Shown here: positions 6,732-10,355 of the stretch, piece after piece | Layout of the letters: each line of letters opens with the position of its first letter | How positions within the stretch are numbered: the first letter of the stretch is position 1 | NCBI GenBank assembly: GCA_024304875.1 | Contig: JAMWZF010000017.1 | Span: forward strand, 1 to 10,355 | Reading direction: 5' to 3' | From: Paracoccaceae bacterium | Lineage (GTDB): Bacteria; Pseudomonadota; Alphaproteobacteria; Rhodobacterales; Rhodobacteraceae | Length of the DNA stretch: 10,355 nt | Made by a program: the position numbers and the translations under genes | Notes under the pieces: model-generated | What the model saw: the letters and a program-made list of their open reading frames with translations, nothing else | Databases searched by the model: none | What the model was told of the DNA's origin: nothing

Positions 6732-8288
6732 TTGACCGAACTGCCCCCCGACACATCCGCTCCGGTCGACACGCCGGGGCGGATTTTCGTTCCCGACTTC
6801 GTGCGGCCCGAACGGCGACGGCTCGTCCTGATCGCCGGGATCCTTGCGTCCTCCATGGGGTTCATCGACGGGACGGTGGTCTCGATCGCCACCCCGGCCA
6901 TGCGGGCGACCCTCGGCGCGAGCCTCGGCCAGATCACCTGGATCAACAACGGCTACCTCGTGACCCTCTCGGCCCTGATCCTGGCCGGCGGCGCCTTCGG
7001 GGACCGCTTCGGTCTCGGCAAGGTCTTCGGCCTCGGCATCGGGCTGTTCATCGTCACCTCGCTGATCTGCGCTCTCGCCCCCTCGCCCGAGCTCCTCATC
7101 CTGGCACGTCTGGCGCAGGGGGTCGGCGCGGCGCTGATGGTGCCGGGATCGCTCGCCGTGATCTCCCGTGCCTACCCGCGCGAGATGCGGGGCCGCGCCA
7201 TCGGGCTCTGGGCCGGGGCCTCGGCCATCACCACGGCGGGCGGGCCGATCATCGGGGGCCTGGCGCTGACCCTCGGCGGCGACGCGATGTGGCGATGGAT
7301 CTTCGCGATCAACCTGCCGCTGGGGATCATCGCGCTGTGGTTCCTCAAGCGCGGGATCAACAAGGACGCGGCGCGCCCGGGCGAGCCCATCGACCTCATC
7401 GGTGCGGGTCTCGCCACACTCGGCCTCGGTCTGCTGGCCTGGGCGCTGGCGCACGGTGAGGACGGCGGCGGCGTCATCGCCCCCCTGCCCATCGCGCTGG
7501 CCTTCGCCGGCGCGGGGGTCCTCGCCCTCTTCGTCCTGCACCAGAGGGTGTCGCGCAAGCCGATGATGCCGCTGTCGCTCTTCGCCAGCCGGACCTTCTC
7601 GGCCGCCAATTTCGCGACCTTCACGCTTTACTTCGGGCTGACGACGATCACCTTCTTTCTGCCGATGCTCACGATCGCGGGCTGGGGGATCAGCGAATTC
7701 GTCACCATCCTCGCCCTCGGGCCGCTGTCGCTCTGCATGGTGCTGTTCTCCACCAGGTTCGGCCGCCTGTCCGAAAGGGTCGGCCCCGGCCCGGTCATCG
7801 CCGCGGGCGCCTTCCTGGCCGCGGTGGCGCATTTCTGGCTGGCCCGCTCGGTCATGGGAATGGACTTCTGGCTGGGTGTCCTGCCGCCGATGACGCTGAT
7901 GGGATTGGCCATGTCGATGGTCGTGGCTCCGCTTTCGACCGCCGTCATGGGCGCGGTGCGGGACGATCAGACCGGTATCGCCTCGGGCGTGAACAATGCC
8001 ATCTCGCGCACCGGGGGGTTGATCGCGGTCGCGCTGATGGGGTCGGTTGCGGGGGCGGTCTACTCAGAGCTTGGCGGCCCCGCCTCCTACGGTCTTCCGG
8101 TCGAGGTGCCGGGCCATGCAGAAGCGATGTCGGGAGCCTTCTCGCGCCTTGTCCTGGTCTGCGGCGCATTGTCCCTCGTCGCCTCGGCCGTCGCGCTCTT
8201 CGGCATCCGGATGACCTCCGCCGAGAAACGGGCCGCCGCCCGGAAGAGGGTTGCCGCTCAGGCCGGGTCCGCCAGCGCCCGGCGGTAG
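6732..8288 (+). CDS. MFS transporter, DHA2 (14-TM, EmrB/QacA-type) family
   Basis: A 518-residue proton-driven major facilitator transporter, probably a drug/metabolite exporter of the inner membrane; the substrate is unknown. Evidence: the TM1 motif FIDGTVVSIATPAM (residues 45-57, Asp46), motif A GAFGDRFGLGKVF (87-99) in the loop after TM2, the antiporter motif C region GASAITTAGGPIIGG (162-176) in TM5, and the DHA2-like WRWIFAINLPLGI (187-199). Hydrophobic segments continue to about residue 502, and the length fits 14 helices. The start is not certain. TTG at 6732 gives a natural 30-residue cytosolic tail but has only a poor ribosome site; GTG at 6801 would leave only a few residues before TM1. 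An open frame further upstream (to 6423) is excluded because it lies inside the bactofilin gene. The gene is 20 bp after the bactofilin stop, so it is probably co-transcribed. Its 3' end overlaps the convergent DUF2189 gene by 31 bp. Confidence 0.93.
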   Translation: MTELPPDTSAPVDTPGRIFVPDFVRPERRRLVLIAGILASSMGFIDGTVVSIATPAMRATLGASLGQITWINNGYLVTLSALILAGGAFGDRFGLGKVFGLGIGLFIVTSLICALAPSPELLILARLAQGVGAALMVPGSLAVISRAYPREMRGRAIGLWAGASAITTAGGPIIGGLALTLGGDAMWRWIFAINLPLGIIALWFLKRGINKDAARPGEPIDLIGAGLATLGLGLLAWALAHGEDGGGVIAPLPIALAFAGAGVLALFVLHQRVSRKPMMPLSLFASRTFSAANFATFTLYFGLTTITFFLPMLTIAGWGISEFVTILALGPLSLCMVLFSTRFGRLSERVGPGPVIAAGAFLAAVAHFWLARSVMGMDFWLGVLPPMTLMGLAMSMVVAPLSTAVMGAVRDDQTGIASGVNNAISRTGGLIAVALMGSVAGAVYSELGGPASYGLPVEVPGHAEAMSGAFSRLVLVCGALSLVASAVALFGIRMTSAEKRAAARKRVAAQAGSASARR

Positions 8289-9058
8289 AGGTGCCAGGTG
8301 GCATGGCCGAGCACCGGCAGAACCACCATCAGGCCGAGGAACCAGGGGATCAATGCGGCGAGGGTCAGGACCGCGATCAGTGCCGCCCAGACCAGCATCA
8401 CGCCGAGGTTCGCCTTCACCGTGCCGATGGAGAGGATCATCGCGGTGACGAAATCCACCTCCTTCTCCAGCAGGAGCGGCAGCGAGACCACCGTCATCGA
8501 GAACAGCAGGAAGGCCACCGCCGCGCCGACGACGATCTCGGCGGCGATCATCCGCAATCCTTCGGGTTCGAGGAAGACCGCCCAACTGGTCGAGATGTCG
8601 GTCAGCGCCGAGACCCCCATGAAGAGGGCAAAGAGCATGTGGGCGAGGAAGGTCCAAAACAGGAAGAAGATCACGATGATCGCCCCCATCCACGGGATCT
8701 GCCGGCCGCGCTCGTTCCAGACGACGCCAAGGATGCCGCGCCAGCGCAGCGCCTCGCCCATCTCGCGCCGGCGGCTGACCTCGTAAAGGCCGACGGCGGC
8801 AAAGGGCGCGGCGAGGGGGAATCCGAGGGAGGTGGCGAGAATCCAGGTCACGTGCCCCGCCCCCAGCCAGACCATGGCGAAGCCGCAAAGGACATAGAAG
8901 GCCGAGAAGAAGAGACCGAACTGCGGGGCCGCGCGGAAGTCGGCGAGGCCGAGGCGCAGGCAGTGGCCAAGGTCGGACAGGTCCACATGCCGGATCTTCG
9001 GCAGCGGGGAGGCCGGTGGCGGGGTTCCGGCGATGAGATGCGGCGATGTCTCCTCCAT
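8258..9058 (-). CDS. DUF2189-type integral membrane protein
   Basis: A 266-residue polytopic membrane protein of unknown function, in line with the DUF2189 family that is common in Rhodobacteraceae. It has a Pro-rich cytosolic start (residues 1-20), a conserved-looking segment IRHVDLSDLGHCLRLGLADF, then five or six hydrophobic segments (about 46-65, 70-92, 122-148, 170-192, 216-235 and 238-252). GLYEVSRRREMGE after the second segment and SLPLLLEKEVDFVTAMILS before the last ones fit the family as I know it. The ATG at 9058 has no clear Shine-Dalgarno sequence. Start and stop otherwise give the full family length. It lies 31 bp downstream of the amidase gene on the same strand, possibly in one transcript, and its end overlaps the convergent MFS gene by 31 bp. 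No function is assigned. Confidence 0.85.
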   Translation of the reverse strand: MEETSPHLIAGTPPPASPLPKIRHVDLSDLGHCLRLGLADFRAAPQFGLFFSAFYVLCGFAMVWLGAGHVTWILATSLGFPLAAPFAAVGLYEVSRRREMGEALRWRGILGVVWNERGRQIPWMGAIIVIFFLFWTFLAHMLFALFMGVSALTDISTSWAVFLEPEGLRMIAAEIVVGAAVAFLLFSMTVVSLPLLLEKEVDFVTAMILSIGTVKANLGVMLVWAALIAVLTLAALIPWFLGLMVVLPVLGHATWHLYRRALADPA

Positions 9059-9089
9059 GGCCGGAATTCTGCCACGGCGGCGGTCCGGG

Positions 9090-10355
9090 TCAAGCCTGCG
9101 GTACGGGTGGCCTTCGTGACGGCGCGGCCGTGACGCGGTGCCAGGCCTCGGCCAGTTGCAGCAGGCTTTCGTCCGCTCCCCTGAGGCCGAAGAGCTGCAG
9201 GCCTATGGGCAGGCCCTCGGGTCCGAAGCCGGCGGGCACCGTCACGGCGGGCAGACCGGCGAGGCTGACCGGCACGACGACCTCCATCCAGCGGTGGTAG
9301 GTGTCCATCTGCGTGCCCGCGATCTGCTTGGGCCAGTCGATGTCGGCGTCGAAGGGCCAGACCTGCGCGGTCGGCAGGGCGAGGGCATCGTAGGTCTCGG
9401 CCAGCTCCGCCACGCGCCGGTACCAGTCTGACCGGATGGCGCTGGCGGCGAGGATGTCCGTGGCCGTAAGCTTGCGCCCCTCCTCGACCTCCCAGACCGC
9501 CGCCGGTTTGAGCAGCGCGCGGGTCTTGGGGTCGTCGTAGAGCGCGCCGAGCCGTCCCGCGACGGCGAGGTGGCGGAGGATGCGCCAGCTGTCCCAGAGC
9601 GCCTCGCGCGGGAACGGGGCCGGGACGGGCTCGACCGTGCAGCCCATGGCCCCGAAGGCTTGCAGGGCCGCGGCGCAGGTGGAGAGGATACCCTCCTCCA
9701 TCGGCAGTGCTCCACCCCAGTCCGCCAGCCAGCCGATGCGTCTCCCGCGCACATCGGCCTCCAGAGTGACGGGGTCGAGGGGCCGCACATTGGGCACCCG
9801 CGGGTCCGGGCCGGCCATGACCGACAGCAGCAGGGCGAGGTCCGCGGGGCAGCGCGCCATCGGCCCGTCGGTGGACAGCTGGTGCAGCATCATCTCGCCC
9901 TGCGGCTCGGCCGGTATCACGCCCCATGAGGGGCGAAGGCTGTAGACGTTGGTCCAGCCGGCCGGGTTGCGCAGGCTGCCCATCATGTCCGATCCGTCGG
10001 CCAGCCACACCATCCCCGTCGCCAGCGCCGCCCCCGCTCCGCCGGACGATCCGCCGGCGGTGCGGGTCAGGTCATAGGGATTGCGGGTCACGCCGAACAC
10101 CGGGTTGGTGGAATGCGAGCCGAGGCCGAACTCGGGCACGTTGGTCTTGCCGATCAGGATCGCCCCGGCGGCGCGGAGGCGGGCGGCGAGGAGGTCGTCC
10201 CGCTCCGGCACCTGGCCGGCGAAGATGGGCGACCCCTGGCTGGTGGGGATGCCCGCCGTCGCCACGAGGTCCTTCACCGCCATCGGCATCCCGTGCAGCG
10301 GTCCGCGTTGCACCTGCGGCACCGCATCCGCCGCCCGCGCCTCGGCCATCAGCAC
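9090..10355 (-). CDS. Amidase-signature family enzyme (N-terminus missing)
   Basis: An amidase of the amidase-signature (AS) family, which hydrolyses carbon-nitrogen bonds of amides through a Ser-cisSer-Lys triad; the substrate cannot be told. About 421 residues are present. The first amino acids are off the right edge, probably about 50 residues, since the family is usually 450-500 long. Counting from the residue at 10355, the triad is Lys28 in MAVKDL, the cis-Ser in GGSSGG (Ser103) and nucleophile Ser127, 24 residues later as in characterised members. The loop before Ser127 reads GSDMMGSLRNPA where the classical motif is GSDxGGSIRxPA. The C-terminus has the usual VSLAGLPAVTVPAGFGPEGLPIGLQL block. 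GatA is less likely, because nothing of a gatCAB context is visible and the loop is atypical. No frameshift is seen. It is upstream of and close to the DUF2189 gene. Confidence 0.94.
   Translation of the reverse strand: MLMAEARAADAVPQVQRGPLHGMPMAVKDLVATAGIPTSQGSPIFAGQVPERDDLLAARLRAAGAILIGKTNVPEFGLGSHSTNPVFGVTRNPYDLTRTAGGSSGGAGAALATGMVWLADGSDMMGSLRNPAGWTNVYSLRPSWGVIPAEPQGEMMLHQLSTDGPMARCPADLALLLSVMAGPDPRVPNVRPLDPVTLEADVRGRRIGWLADWGGALPMEEGILSTCAAALQAFGAMGCTVEPVPAPFPREALWDSWRILRHLAVAGRLGALYDDPKTRALLKPAAVWEVEEGRKLTATDILAASAIRSDWYRRVAELAETYDALALPTAQVWPFDADIDWPKQIAGTQMDTYHRWMEVVVPVSLAGLPAVTVPAGFGPEGLPIGLQLFGLRGADESLLQLAEAWHRVTAAPSRRPPVPQA

Noticed and set aside
6699..7832. A 377-codon minus-strand open frame opposite the MFS gene
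   Set aside because: Highly charged low-complexity product without hydrophobic core; the plus strand has clear MFS motifs.
4552..8127. The peptide PGHAEA occurs near the C-terminus of both Bcp and the MFS transporter
   Set aside because: Six residues only, with different codons and unrelated folds; most likely coincidence.
8291..9133. A 280-codon plus-strand open frame opposite the DUF2189 gene
   Set aside because: The translation is unusually rich in Glu, Arg, Gln, Asp and His, the mirror of hydrophobic helices on the other strand.

Overview
The window looks like ordinary chromosome of a high-GC alphaproteobacterium, most likely of the Rhodobacterales/Rhodobacteraceae type. The evidence is strong G/C bias at third codon positions, rhodobacteral-style protein sequences (QueA, a DUF3971/AsmA-like protein, Bcp, a membrane-anchored M23 peptidase, bactofilin, DUF2189) and frequent GTG/TTG starts. 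I see no insertion sequence, phage gene, tRNA, rRNA or CRISPR array. Almost all of the DNA is coding.

Left block (minus strand, 1-4039): a large AsmA/YhdP-like inner-membrane-anchored protein is followed by queA (tRNA queuosine synthesis, 3' end off the left edge). The two overlap by 4 bp (ATGA), so they are probably translationally coupled. A 77-bp divergent spacer (4040-4116) separates them from bcp, a thiol peroxidase on the plus strand.

Middle block (plus strand, 4117-8288): bcp stands alone. A 242-bp intergenic region follows, holding a weak terminator candidate, one perfect DnaA-box 9-mer, a weak promoter candidate and two hairpins in the presumed leader. Then comes a tight plus-strand cluster: a membrane-anchored coiled-coil M23 (LytM-type) peptidase, a bactofilin whose start overlaps the peptidase end by 11 bp, and a 14-TM-type (DHA2) MFS transporter 20 bp further on. 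The peptidase-bactofilin pair is a recognised cell-shape module: a cytoplasmic bactofilin polymer positions a periplasmic peptidoglycan hydrolase through the hydrolase's membrane anchor. The transporter is probably just co-transcribed.

Right block (minus strand, 8258-10355): a DUF2189 membrane protein meets the MFS gene tail to tail with a 31-bp coding overlap. Upstream of it on the same strand, 31 bp away, lies an amidase-signature enzyme whose N-terminus is off the right edge.

I do not see a clearly undescribed system. The points most worth a second look are the bactofilin/M23 operon with its DnaA box and structured leader, the Bcp without the usual nearby resolving cysteine, and the amidase with an altered nucleophile loop.
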